Source: Mycogone perniciosa
Taxonomy: Eukaryota > Ascomycota > Sordariomycetes > Hypocreales > Hypocreaceae
Reading direction: 5' to 3'
NCBI GenBank assembly: GCA_025331125.1
Contig: JAOALB010000023.1
Coordinates: 1-39,628, forward strand
DNA: 39,628 bases
The position numbers and the translations under genes were made by a program. Each line of letters starts with the position of its first letter. Position 1 is the first letter of the stretch. The notes under the pieces are model-generated. The model was not told the DNA's origin. It searched no databases and saw nothing but the letters and a program-made list of their open reading frames with translations. Positions 1-10,376 of the stretch are shown piece by piece.

Positions 1-783
1 TATAAATAATTAAATTATAAACACTTTAATAGTTAAAAGTTATAAAATATTTAGTATATATATAGTTAATATAAAAGTAATTATATAAATAATAGCTTTA
101 TTTTTTATAATAGTCTTTTAATTAAATAATAGGAATATAGCAGTAGAATTAAGTTTATAGCTTTATTTTTATTTTCTGTAAAATTTATTTATATAAAAAA
201 TTATTTAAATCGATTTACAGCTATATAAACAGGAAACTATTTTAATTAGATTTTTTATAATAGCTATTATACCTATTATATTAAGTTTAAGGTAAGTGGG
301 GTAATTAGTCTTAGCTTAATTATTATTATTAAAGATAATAGAAATTTCCTGACTTACACTAAGGTTCCTTTAGAACTTAGTCCTAGTATCAGGCCTAATT
401 CCAGGTCTAGCTAAAATAGGAAGGTTACCTAAATACACTAAAATCCTTACTTTTTAGCCCTCCTTTTTAACAATTATATAAAGAAAGCTGAAAAAATACA
501 GTAATTATAAAAAGTATTTAAAAATAAGCCTTTAAAGTTAAAAGGTATATTAACTATAGCCTAAAGGCGCTAGATAGTATAGTAAACGACTAATAATAAC
601 TTTAAAAGAGTATAATAGCTTATTAAAGTAATTAAGTAAAAGTAATATAACTATATTAAAAAGGTATTTTTTTAAAGCTATAAAAGCTGTTAGGTAATAA
701 AGAATTAAAAGATAAATTTAGCTATATTATTATTATAACTTTATTACAGGCTATAGCTATAGAAAATATAGATAGCTTTATTT
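1..783. repeat. AT-rich, RIP-like decayed repeat DNA
   Basis: This stretch is overwhelmingly A and T with stops in every frame and no open reading frame of note. The composition changes abruptly near base 784, where GC-containing sequence begins. A slightly GC-richer patch at about 350-470 (with CAGGCC and CCAGG words) is probably less mutated repeat DNA, but I cannot assign it to a family. The pattern fits repeat-induced point mutation (RIP) of old transposons; that is inferred from composition only. Confidence 0.75.
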
Positions 784-1273
784 TCGATTGAAAAGTGGCC
801 GCCTTAGTGATATAGCCGCCTTGGTGTCGAGCACCAGCTTATTAGCTGGAGGGAACCCGACTTGGCCGATAAGTGGGGCGTGGCACGAGTAGAGGTAGAA
901 TCTCCCGCCTGCTACTCCGTAGTAGTACTAGTACTCCATACTGCCAAGTACTAGGTACCCACTAGTACCTTAAGCCCCCTAAAACCGGCAAACGCAGGTA
1001 AATACTACGCGTTGGTGTGTACGGAGTACGCCGTGAACACCAACGCGTAGTACCATCTCGACAGTCAACCGCCATAAATTACCAACCAGCTTCCAGACAC
1101 CTGTCCTGAATTAATAATACAGCTCCAAAATTCACGCTCAAAACAAACTTGGACTCTCATGTTTGATGCGAAAGCCACAGCCACGGCTGCATAAACTGGC
1201 TGGTATCATACACACCAGAAAAAAAAGGAATAATATCTTCCAAAACATTAATATACTAACAGCAAGATCTGGA
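784..1273. other. Intergenic, 3' side of the mannosyltransferase gene
   Basis: Normal-composition non-coding DNA between the left AT-rich block and the stop codon of the minus-strand mannosyltransferase gene. It contains tracts built from TAC/GTA words (about 908-970), two copies of the 9-mer TACGGAGTA or its complement (913-921 and 1020-1028), and a perfect inverted repeat annotated separately. The last 200 bases should hold the 3' UTR and poly(A) site of the neighbouring gene. I see no gene. Confidence 0.6.
1003..1052. repeat. Perfect 16-bp inverted repeat (hairpin)
   Basis: The arm TACTACGCGTTGGTGT at 1003-1018 is matched by its exact reverse complement at 1037-1052, around an 18-nt loop that contains the TACGGAGTA word. 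It lies about 220 bp past the stop codon of the minus-strand gene. It could be a remnant of a small inverted-repeat element, a protein-binding palindrome or a transcript hairpin. The symmetry is certain, the role is not. Confidence 0.85.
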
Positions 1274-2924
1274 TTATGCCGCCGCCTGGTTACCCTTCTG
1301 TTCTGCTACTTCTGCTGCCTTGGCAGCTGCCCCTTGGTTCTTCGACGATGAGCCACCATCTGCCCGGTCCTGAGATGCCAGGTCCTGCATCTGCTGCTTA
1401 TCTTGCTCCCATTGAGTATTGGTGTCGCCAAATTCTTCCTTAATCTTTTGTTCTTTGACCTTCTTTTCTTCCTCTTCCTTTTCCCGCGCAATTCTTTCTC
1501 TTTCCATCTCCTAGGGTTCTCCATCAGCAGTATCCAATACGAAGTTTTGAGAAGAATGATTCCTACCTCCATATGCCGGATGTCATCCACACTAGGCTCG
1601 TACAGATGCCAGATTGTATAATGCGGAAGTCCTACGACAGAGTATTGCATTCTCTTTGCCATCTTTTTTTTCCCGCACTTGTTAGCATCTTGCTCCAGTT
1701 TTGCTCCAGCGCAGCAGCGTACCTTGCCAAAGCCCTCCGTCTCAGCATGCTTTTCAAAGCTAAAGGCTGGGAAATGAACCCCAGTCCGAAAAACTTTGGC
1801 CTTGGCCAGAATACTGACGCCACCAACTCCATCTATCTCCATCTCCATATCCGGGTCGCCGTAGGGATCACGCAAATAAGCTAGATGCGGTCGCCATGTT
1901 GCGTACTCAGCATAGCCTTCTACAATGACCGCATCCTCATCCAAAGTATCAGCCAGTGCAAGGGCTGTCTCCGATTCCTGCCAAGAGTTCAAATCGTAGG
2001 GCTGCTCGCCCCCAAGCCAGTCAGGAAGGGGACGCCAAACATCTGAATCCTAGTCAGCATTGACCACGCTGGGTAGATGAAGCCAGTCATCGAGAAGCCA
2101 GGTAGACATACTAGGGACAATGACATCCTTATTGTGTCGCATTAGATCTTCGAGAATAGTAAACGGTGCTGTCTCCACATCCACGTCGCGCCAATATACC
2201 CAGGAGTGATAAGGCCGTAAAGTAGCACTGAGCAACCAGTTTCGGGCTTGAGCCATCAGTTTTCTGCGACTGGCCTGGGCAGCGAAACCGTGACGACTCT
2301 CAACATCCTGATTTACTTTCTGGCCGAAGTCCTTCTCAATAATGGAAATTTCGCCGTATGGCTGCTTCGGGTCGTTATCGGCCTGGATCTTTTCTAAATT
2401 CTCTGAGAGTACCTGAAGCGTTCTGTCCTTGGAGTCTGAGACGAGGAAGGCAAGATCAATCAGATTATGTGGATAAGTGAAGTTCTTCAAATGGGAAAAG
2501 AACATGGGAAGATGTTGTTCCGCATCGCGGAGCGGTACACATAGTAGAATGCGCTCCTCACGCTCCCAGCCGCGCGCAGTTCCCTGCACATTGGACAGGT
2601 CATAATATCGAACAGTTTCAAGTTCTAGATCTCCGCCGGTGGACAAGATGCCAAACGAAATAAGGGAGGCGACCGAGCCTGGTTGCCAAAGCCAGAGAAC
2701 GACGATGACGAGGAGGAGGACGGCTATACTAAGGCGGACGAATGCTCTCTTACGTCGTCGGTGCGCTGGGATTGTAGCTCGAGGTTGGAACCTAGCATAT
2801 ATGGTCAGCAATCGAAACACTCCAGCATTGGATGATAGGATCATCACCTGTGAGGGGATATCTCAAAGGTGTCGCCACGCGGGTAGCCGTTAGAAAAGCC
2901 ACTTGCATGATGCCGGGGCATCAT
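1274..2924 (-). CDS. Mnn9/Anp1/Van1-family alpha-1,6-mannosyltransferase (mannan polymerase subunit)
   Basis: Five exons: 2848..2924, 2112..2791, 1723..2042, 1567..1662 and 1274..1510, together 1,410 nt for 469 residues. The protein is a type II Golgi membrane protein: a basic N-terminus, one membrane segment at about residues 43-61, then the glycosyltransferase domain with a DVD (DxD) metal/nucleotide-sugar motif at 228-230. It ends in a charged, Glu/Lys-rich, probably coiled-coil tail. The family builds the alpha-1,6 mannan backbone of N-glycans in mannan polymerase complexes. An in-frame TAG at 2050 is not a mutation: it lies inside the intron 2043..2111, and removing that intron restores a conserved-looking PNVWRPLPDW stretch. 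A second ATG at 2921 is equally possible as start. Length and charged tail suggest the Anp1 subunit, but Mnn9 or Van1 cannot be excluded, so no symbol is given. Confidence 0.92.
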
Positions 2925-3822
2925 CTTGGAATCGGTAGACGAGACATAGGGGGGCATCCAGGAACAGCAACCTAAATTCGACGCGCACCACGCGATAGGT
3001 ACAGCGTCGAAGCAGGCAGAGCGAAACGTCGGTTCGTACCAATGAAGGGGAAAACTCCACCTGAGGATGATTGATAAGGTAAAAGTTACGCAGGTCAATA
3101 ATTCTGCGGCAGGAGAAGGAGTGATGTGGCCATGAAATCTGGTGTCACTTCTTACTCGTAGACTTTAAAGGGACTGTGACAAGAATTAAGACAGCCACAT
3201 TCCTTACATAAGTCGTACGGTTAGGCGTTAGGACTCCTAATGTACAGCACCATAGTTGGTACTACTAAGTACCCACCATGCTACCTTGGACTCAGTACTA
3301 GATAGTGTTAATACTACTGGGTACCAAGTAGCGTAAGTATTGAGTTACCGAAGCAATAACAATAATACCTACACCCCTCGTGGCCTCAAATCGTAATAAA
3401 GTATGAGATAGAGTTAGAATACTCGTATCAGTCCTCTTGGCGTATTAACTACTAGTTGTACGAAGTGCTAGTGGTATTAGTAGTACTACTCTACATGTAT
3501 GATGAGACTTTTTTTTTCTTATGAGTTTGAGTCGAAGACAGTACGGAGTACTCATCCGCTATACTTGCCAACTCTTTGTCTAGCATCTGCGCGAGTCAAC
3601 CACACCGAGAGAGTATACCTGGGAGAGAACTCCCGTAGCAAAATCAATGCAACAACTAACTTACAGTGGTTTGGTTATGTCGTGTATAACGTCGCTACAA
3701 TATCGTTGTTTGCGAGCTGTGGGGGGAGACCCAGATCGGGTGAGCCAGACTTGCCAACATTGCTTTTTCTCACTTTTCTCTGTGTCGAAACATCTCCGGG
3801 TACAAACCGCAACTGCAGCTAA
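2925..3822. other. Intergenic: mannosyltransferase promoter and CCA1 3' region
   Basis: About 0.9 kb between the start of the minus-strand mannosyltransferase gene and the stop of minus-strand CCA1. It should contain the former's promoter and 5' UTR and the latter's 3' UTR. Bases 3230-3500 are dense in short TAC/GTA words, with one exact TACGGAGTA at 3542-3550. The 107-codon open frame here has no recognisable features and I do not call it a gene. Confidence 0.55.
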
Positions 3823-5620
3823 TTAGCTTACCGGTATTGTTATTCCTAGCTCGTTACTCCTAGTTCGGATCTCCTCTATAGCCCCAGACGGATCCTTCTC
3901 TTCAGGATGGCGTAACTGCCAAGCTATGCACATATCCAGCGCTTTACCAGTCCAGGTACCGGGCTGAAGCCCAAGAGCTCGTGCTAATGACCGACCATCC
4001 AAAAGACGCTTAATGTTGGGGGCATCGCAGACGTCTAATTTGGCGAGATGATCCAAGAAGGCCTGCCATCCTCTTATGAATATGTCGTGCTCTAGGTGAG
4101 CGTCGATAGTTAGCCTATGTACGTAGCATCAGATCACCGACCATCAAAAATCTTACCTCGGCTATCCACAAGTGACCATTTCTCAAGTCGCTCCATGGCC
4201 TCAACGAGCATCACTCCAAGTACTTGCAGCCTCCAGTTGCCCCCATGTGTATCCCATTTTCGGATAGCCATGCCGAACGTGTCTCGCTGGTGGATAAGTG
4301 GTGCTTCATCACATACAGCCATTTTCAGTCCAAGTATCTCCGTGCGATGTCGATGACATGCCGCCATGACGGCCGTAAGTTTGTTTGGGGCTTTGAAACC
4401 TTCACGGGCAATTATTCCAACGGGCGGAAGGGCGTTGGCTTTTCGGCTAGGGTTGGGAGTGTCTTTAATTGATATCCAGGGGCTCACAGCCGCAAGATTC
4501 CAGGCCAAGTAGGCGGCATCATCATCAAGGACTAGTGTGTGGCCTATTGATCCCAGGACTCGGTTCCTCAGTAACTCATCAAGACAGTTATACGTGACAT
4601 GCCACCGCGAGGTGTCCGGAACTGGCATTCCCTCTTGAGAGGGATCGTTGAAGACAGCATGATAGAGGCCTAGCTTGTCCAGGAGCTCTAATGCCCTGTG
4701 TGGGTGGTTGCCTTTTCATCCTTCTTTTCAGTATGGGTCTCGCCAAAGCATATGTAAAAAGGGGATCGGAGCTAAAACCCACCTTTAAGCATCTTTTCGA
4801 GCTCCACGCCTACTCTCTCACGGCTAATCTTGACTTTGAGGGCATGAAGAACCTTGGGATCATTCATGAAACCCTCTGTTGTGGCATCAATGGCAAAGTG
4901 CAGACGAGACGCGAATCGGATCAAGCGAAGCACACGAAGAGGATCATCCATAAAGGTCTGGAGTGGTTCGAGGGGCGTTCGTATAATTTTGGCTGTCATG
5001 TCATCTATTCCGCCCGTGAAGTCCTCGAGTTGTTCAGTGTGCAGGTTGTAAAAAATAGCGTTGATAGTTGCGTCACGACGAAGGGCATCCTCCTGGGCGG
5101 TACCAAACTCCATCTGAGGATTTCGACTGTCATCGGCATAGGTCTCCTTGCGGAGGTTGACAAAGTCGAGATCAAGGCCAAAAAGCTTGACCATGGCCGT
5201 CTCGAGGTGTTTTGACTTGTCAGGGTTGCTGGCGACCTTGTGGAGATTGCCGATATCCCCGGGGCCGATTCCATGCGCCTCAATGGCCGTAGGTGTTTTG
5301 CAATAGTCAGAAAGGTGCTGTGCGAACTGCTGTCCAGTCATCGCGTTGATTGCCACATCGATATCATGACTCTCAACTCCGAGAAGTTTGTCACGTACCC
5401 AACCACCCGCCCAACGCAGCACTACTGGCTCACTGAGTTTGTTGCCGGCGTCGATGGATCTAGCCACGTCTATGAGTAGACGGCGGAGCTGCTGCTCGCG
5501 GGAAGTGAGATGAACCAACAGCGGCGGCGATGACATGGCAGCTGCGGAGTGTATGTCTCTAAGGAAGACGTCAAGCTTTCTCTTCATTATGAAACCCGGG
5601 TAACCCAGGCGTGACAGCAT
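3823..5620 (-). CDS. CCA1: CCA tRNA nucleotidyltransferase, mitochondrial/cytosolic/nuclear
   Basis: Three exons: 4783..5620, 4157..4711 and 3823..4091, 1,662 nt for 553 residues (yeast Cca1 is of similar size). It adds the 3'-CCA end to tRNAs using CTP and ATP. Class II nucleotidyltransferase signatures are in order: AGGWVRDKLLG (71-81) followed by the DID metal-binding pair (D86, D88), RRDATINAIFYNL (181-193), EDFTGG (199-204), DPLRVLRLIRFASRL (226-240) and SRERVGVELEKML (266-278). Both introns use clean sites (GTGGGT at 4782, GTAAGA at 4156). Three in-frame ATGs near the N-terminus (residues 1, 12 and 29) resemble the alternative starts that yeast CCA1 uses to supply different compartments. 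A GTAAGC near the stop could be a cryptic donor, so the last residues are slightly uncertain. Confidence 0.95.
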
Positions 5621-6699
5621 GAGCAGAGCTGCCAGTTACTCCACCTTGATGAAGATGATAACCAAGTGCCTCGAATTGCGCCTTCCAGCTTTCTGCAACC
5701 ATAGAGGTGTGGATGTGGACGGAAGACAGAACTTCATAAAAAGCGCTACTCGTAGTACTTCGTACAATGCGAGAAATGTGACTGGCTTGCAAGGGAACAC
5801 TGCATGGATGCAAGAGAGAGTGGACAAGGCTGATACCTAGGTACTAGTAGTAGGTAGTAGTAGTAGATATAAGTGGGTCGAGTATTACCTACCTAGTACT
5901 AGTACGATATACCTACGAGCATGTATTAGTTGCACGTCCCCGCAAACTGGCAGATGTCTCCAAGCACCATTTATACATGATGGATCTTAAGCTTTACGCT
6001 TCTACATTTCATAAGACCTAGTGATACGAGCTACTTGCGCCTCTTTCATTGCTACTACCTCTCGCTTGCGTTGGCTACCTAGTAATTAGGTACTAATGCT
6101 GAACAGCTCACAGGAGGCCTCTGGCTCAGCAGCCAGTCTCGGTCTTAAAGCAATGTCGAAATCAACTACAGCGGGTCATCTTCTTCTCATGATTCGTCAC
6201 CGGTATTCCAGATAACCTGGCAACGCTGACTTCCTAAAGGTAAGTCCTCCCTGCTGCTGTTTCAGTGACTTGATATGCCGTAGTACTCTCTCTGGCCTGC
6301 TTCCTTCCACTATCGGCGGCTGTGCAAGCGGCCGCCTGGAACACCGTCGGTGTGGCCATCGAACCATCGTGACCATGATGACCATGACGTCAACGGTAAT
6401 CGACGATCGGGTGGCTGCACCATAATCACAACACAGCAGCTAAAGGCCATGAAGTGATTCCAGCACTTGTTGAAAGACAATCTGCGGGGTAATATGAGGC
6501 CTGGAACACTCGTCGGAGTACAACATACGCCTACATTCGGGCCAGTAGGAAGAGTAGTGGGATTGGTATAGTACATACAGTTGCTAACAATAGCTTAAAC
6601 CCAACGCCATGCCGCACCAATGCTCTTCCTATTGAGTATAAAAGGGCCAAGTCCCGCCATGCCTCTCTCTCTTAGTAGGGACGGCGGGACGGGACGCTC
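5621..6699. other. Divergent promoter region, CCA1 / small orphan gene
   Basis: About 1.08 kb separating divergent genes, so it should contain both promoters. Bases 5838-5920 are a low-complexity run of TAG/TAC words forming an imperfect inverted repeat (CCTAGGTACTAGTAG on one side, CCTAGTACTAGTA on the other). A TATA box near the right end is annotated separately. Open frames here look like chance frames. Confidence 0.5.
6637..6644 (+). promoter_or_regulatory. TATA box of the small orphan gene
   Basis: TATAAAAG in GC-containing surroundings, 63 bp before the ATG at 6700. At usual spacing, transcription would begin near 6665-6670, leaving a 5' UTR of about 30 nt if the first ATG is used. It supports a real transcription unit on the plus strand. 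Confidence 0.6.
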
Positions 6700-7176
6700 A
6701 TGTCTATTTCCAGAACACTCCATCTTCCCCTCCCAAGAACCCTTGTGCCATTACATATGGTAGATTTAGCTGGCCGCGACACCATGGAGCCATCAATGAG
6801 CCCTCATCAGCAACAACAGCAACAGCAACAGCAAAAGGCTACCACGGAGCCAACACCAGTCATACCCCATGAGTCTCCCGTGGCGAGCGGTACGAAGCAG
6901 GACCGTAGACTGAGTGACGAATGGGGTTCGTTTTCCAAGTCCATCAAGCACTGACATATGGTTATGGAATCTAGATGAAGCCCAGGACCCAAATGTGTTC
7001 ATTGGAAACCTGGTTCGCTAACAACAATCATAGATGCCGCCAAGGTACCCCCAAGCCGCTTCCAGAAGCGTAAAGGCTCAATATACGCCACTCCCAGTTC
7101 TCGAGACGGCCATATTGATAGGAACTATCCTGAAAAGTATTATGCTAAGCTTGCGGAGATGAAAGGTGGCAAGTGA
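6700..7176 (+). CDS. Small Gln-rich protein of unknown function
   Basis: Two exons, 6700..6925 and 7034..7176, 369 nt for 122 residues. The intron begins GTTCGT at 6926 and ends ATAG at 7033 after a GCTAAC branch site, and it joins the two halves in frame. The N-terminal half is low complexity with a run of nine Gln encoded by mixed CAG/CAA codons. The C-terminal part, starting DAAKVPPSRFQKRKGSIYAT, is basic and compact and looks like the conserved part. It resembles short uncharacterised ascomycete proteins, but I know no function. No signal peptide or membrane segment is visible. The start could be a later Met (6757 or 6784), since nothing before the Gln run looks constrained. A TATA box 63 bp upstream supports expression. 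Confidence 0.72.
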
Positions 7177-7315
7177 TTCAGGCGCGTTTATGAGCTCGCC
7201 GAGTGTGTAGCGATATCAAGGCACCAGTTTTAAAATCATCAACCTGATTTTATTTTAAAACAAATGAGAACCACCCCTGGACCTGGGTGAAGGTGTTTGT
7301 TCTATATGTACAACA
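7177..7315. other. Short spacer between convergent genes
   Basis: Only 139 bp separate the stop codons of the plus-strand orphan and minus-strand SYF1, so the 3' UTRs and poly(A) sites must be shared or overlapping. An AT-rich patch at 7230-7262 (TTTTAAAATC, TTTTATTTTAAAAC) could serve termination on both strands. Confidence 0.45.
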
Positions 7316-9892
7316 TCAGTCGTCAAGACCGTCAATGTCAATTGCGTCCGGGTTTGCTGCTACAGCTGCTTGTCCAACAGCCATTTCCTTGGGTCCCGCG
7401 CTGGCAGCAACGAATCCTTGTGGTGCCAGAGCCTGTCTTTCCAACGCTACCATGGCATCAGCACTCTCAGCATCCGTAGATCCGTCTGGTCGTCGTTGGC
7501 TTCGGGCCAGTGCCTGTGATGCAATAAAGTTGACATCAGTGTTGTATTGCGCTTGCACACTCCGCTTGATCCGTAGCATTTCCTTGAAGGTGTCTTCATT
7601 GCCATGCTGCACTTCAAATTGTTCCCATTTCGTCCAAAAGTCTGCATTCGTTCGAGGGTCACAGAACTGTGAGGCATGTCCATAGATAGCTCTTGCACGA
7701 TCGATTTCCCCCAGACGTTTTTCCATGTCTGCAAATTTGAGACACATTTCCTTCGCTTCCCCATCGGGAAGGGCAGTGATGGCTCGTTCGTAGATAGGTC
7801 GTGTTGAGGGCAGACCAAAATTCGATGCGGACTTGGTAATGTAAAAGTTGAACATATCTGCTCGGTCTTCATCAGAAACTGCTCGCGTTGCCCGTTCGTA
7901 AATTCGCATTGCATGACGTGCAAGACCGCGCTCCTCTTCCAAGTTGCCGTACATAAGATATATGGTCTTGGCAAACTTCGGTGGACAGTCCTCTACGGCC
8001 TGCTCGAATAGATCTCGCAGCCGTTCGATTCCAATCTTTCGGTCAACCGCCTTGGTAAGATACAAGTTCCACAATTCGAACGCCACGGGGTAGCTGAAGA
8101 GGTCCAAGCCCCGTTCGTATATCTTGAAAGACTCTTCAAAATACTTGTGCTCCTCAAGGAGATTTGCGTAGTTGACAACAGTCTGCGGCGTTGCGATTCG
8201 GAGCTCAAAAATTCGTTCGTATACCTTCTTGACTTCCTCCAAAGTCGATACGCTTTCAACCAGATCGACATAAAAGCTCCAAAGCTTCCAGCTCTTGTGC
8301 ACGCGTTGCTGAGGGGATAGCGTCTCGTCGAAGTAGTCAACAGTAGATCGCTTTGGTGCCTGAATAGCCTTGGCCATGATTCGGACGGCATCATCGAAGT
8401 TTTCGTTGCGAAGTTCCATCTCTGCCCATTCGATCCACATGTCGGCCAACTCGGCAACCGACTTGAACGGAACCTTCACGGCCTTCTCCATAATAACGCG
8501 AGCGTTCCGTATATCTCCACCTCGTTCATAGAACCTCGCGTAGTTTGCCCATAGTTGATGGAACGGACCCACAGCTCGCTTTGGATGAATGGCGGTAATT
8601 GCGTCAGTGTAGGTCTGCACCACCTCGTTTTTTTTGTCACCCCAGAGGGCAACTCTCTTCTCCCATTCTGAAACATTGTTCGGATTTTGGCGGAGAAGAA
8701 CGTCGTTTAGTAGAAAAGGCCGACGGTCCATTAGGTGCTCGAAGCGCATCATTCTTATGTCAAGTTCGAGGTCCGCCTCCTCATCTTCTACACCCTTCTC
8801 AGCCCGCGAGGATGCGACTTCCATCAAGGCACCGATAATGGACTCTTCAAACTCAGCATAGGCATCAAATATGAGAGTAAAGTCCCGAACAGTCATGACC
8901 GTTGTGACACCCTCTTCAAAGACATCGCGAGCGCGTTCAAAGCTTCCCCTTCGTATCCAGTACGTCGCCAGACCAACCCAAAGTTTGCCTCGCTGATCAC
9001 CAAAGCGTGTTATTCCGCTTCTGATAATCCCCTCTACATCGATCCCAGTTTCATGCCCTGTTTCCAATTCAGATGCATGCTCAACCAACATATCGACCAT
9101 TTCGCTCCAGAGTTCGTAGTGGCCTTTGCCGTTCTTGCTAGAGAAGCGTGTGTTATTAAGCACATCGATGTATCTCCTTGCAGCCTCTGTGTATGCACCA
9201 GCCAAAACCAGAAGCTCGATAAAATCTTCGGCATCTTCCGGATGTACCTGCATGTAACGTCGCCAGATCTTCACAGCTGTCTCTCCAGAAGCTGCATTAG
9301 CAAACGGGAGATATAACGACCAAATTCGGTTGTGCTGGGTAATCGGTAAAGCTCGTAGGGCACGGTCGAATGTTCGACGGCCAAGCGTAACCACAGGCTG
9401 CTTCATGAGGAATTTAAGATACATCTCCCATATTCGAGGCATTTTGTTCAATAAAATCAACGATCTTTCGAACAGTGCATTCACTTTCTTGTATTCGGCA
9501 GATTGTGCTGCTGGATTCAGCTTGGAAACGTGCTTTACTCGGAAGGTAAGATACTGTCATCGGTCAGTTGAAAAGCTTCAAAAAGGGAGATGCATGACCC
9601 ACGAGTTTCCAGAGCTTGTACGATCGCGGCAGCTTGGCACAAGCGCGTTCCATTACGAACGCCTGCTCCAGGGTGGCTCCATGCCGAACCTTGAAATCGA
9701 TATATACCAGCCATGGCTTGACATTGGTAGAGTCTCTCAAGATGTCTTGCTCGTACACAGAGTCCTCGTTTGACTGTAAACATCGTGAGCGTCAGCTAGA
9801 ATATAGCATGCATACCCACGCATACTCACAACAAGGTGTAAATCTGGCCGTGTGCGTTGGCCATCGTTGGCCACGGTAGCCGTCATGGTCAT
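7316..9892 (-). CDS. SYF1: Pre-mRNA-splicing factor Syf1 (XAB2 family, HAT repeats)
   Basis: Three exons: 9830..9892, 9603..9773 and 7316..9553, 2,472 nt for 823 residues, the usual size for fungal Syf1. The protein is built almost wholly of HAT (half-a-TPR) helical repeats with the recurring W..Y..FE / A..IYERA pattern, for example VYEQDILRDSTNVKPWLVY near the N-terminus and MRIYERATRAVSDEDRADMF later. It ends in an acidic tail, DAIDIDGLDD. Syf1 is a scaffold of the Prp19/NineTeen complex in activated spliceosomes and acts in the nucleus. Introns are 9554..9602 (49 bp) and 9774..9829 (56 bp, GCTGAC branch). Two ATGs two codons apart (9892, 9886) are possible starts. It is divergent from VMA8 with a 484-bp shared promoter. 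Confidence 0.96.
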
Positions 9893-10376
9893 TTCGCTCG
9901 TCCCTGGCGCCAGGTCCCTCAGACAATCGTGTGGTTCCGAATTATGCGAAGTGGCCCATTGTTGTAGCTCGTCGGAGACACAGCAACCAACGCTTTGTCG
10001 CCGTTGCTGTCACTTTTAGGATGTTGAGACGTTACATACATTCAATGTGCCAACAAAATCTGTACCACTGTCTTGGTGGGAGTGCGACGTGAAAACTCAA
10101 CACGGATGCTTTGGCGCGGTTTCCAAGGTGTTTGCGATGCCCGGTTACAGCGATATGCGACCCGGGAAGCTGTACCTTGACGTGTCGTGTGGGGGCTTTG
10201 GACCTCCCTAATAGTACTACTACTGCTACAACTGACTGTGCTAGTACCTACTGCATGCATTCATGCATACGACCGCGCATCGTGACTAGAACGATCCCTA
10301 TAGCGTTCGGGACGACTTCGAGCCCTAGTGAATAACCTACGCAGTCAAGACGACTTGAACTTGACAGTTTCTCGAC
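9893..10376. promoter_or_regulatory. Shared divergent promoter, SYF1 / VMA8
   Basis: 484 bp between two divergent housekeeping start codons, so it probably contains both core promoters. No clear TATA box is visible on either side. A small symmetric patch, TGCATGCATTCATGCATA near 10251-10269, is a possible binding palindrome. I see no gene. Confidence 0.5.

Noticed and set aside
2050..2052. In-frame TAG in the mannosyltransferase gene, suggesting a pseudogene
   Set aside because: It lies in a normal intron (2043..2111) with a GTATGT donor, GCTGAC branch site and TTCAG acceptor. Splicing restores the conserved-looking PNVWRPLPDW segment and a total length divisible by three.
3499..3822. 107-codon plus-strand frame between mannosyltransferase and CCA1
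   Set aside because: No recognisable motif, no promoter or intron support, and it sits in an area expected to be the CCA1 3' UTR.
8735..9316. 193-codon plus-strand frame
   Set aside because: Antisense shadow of the SYF1 HAT-repeat exon.
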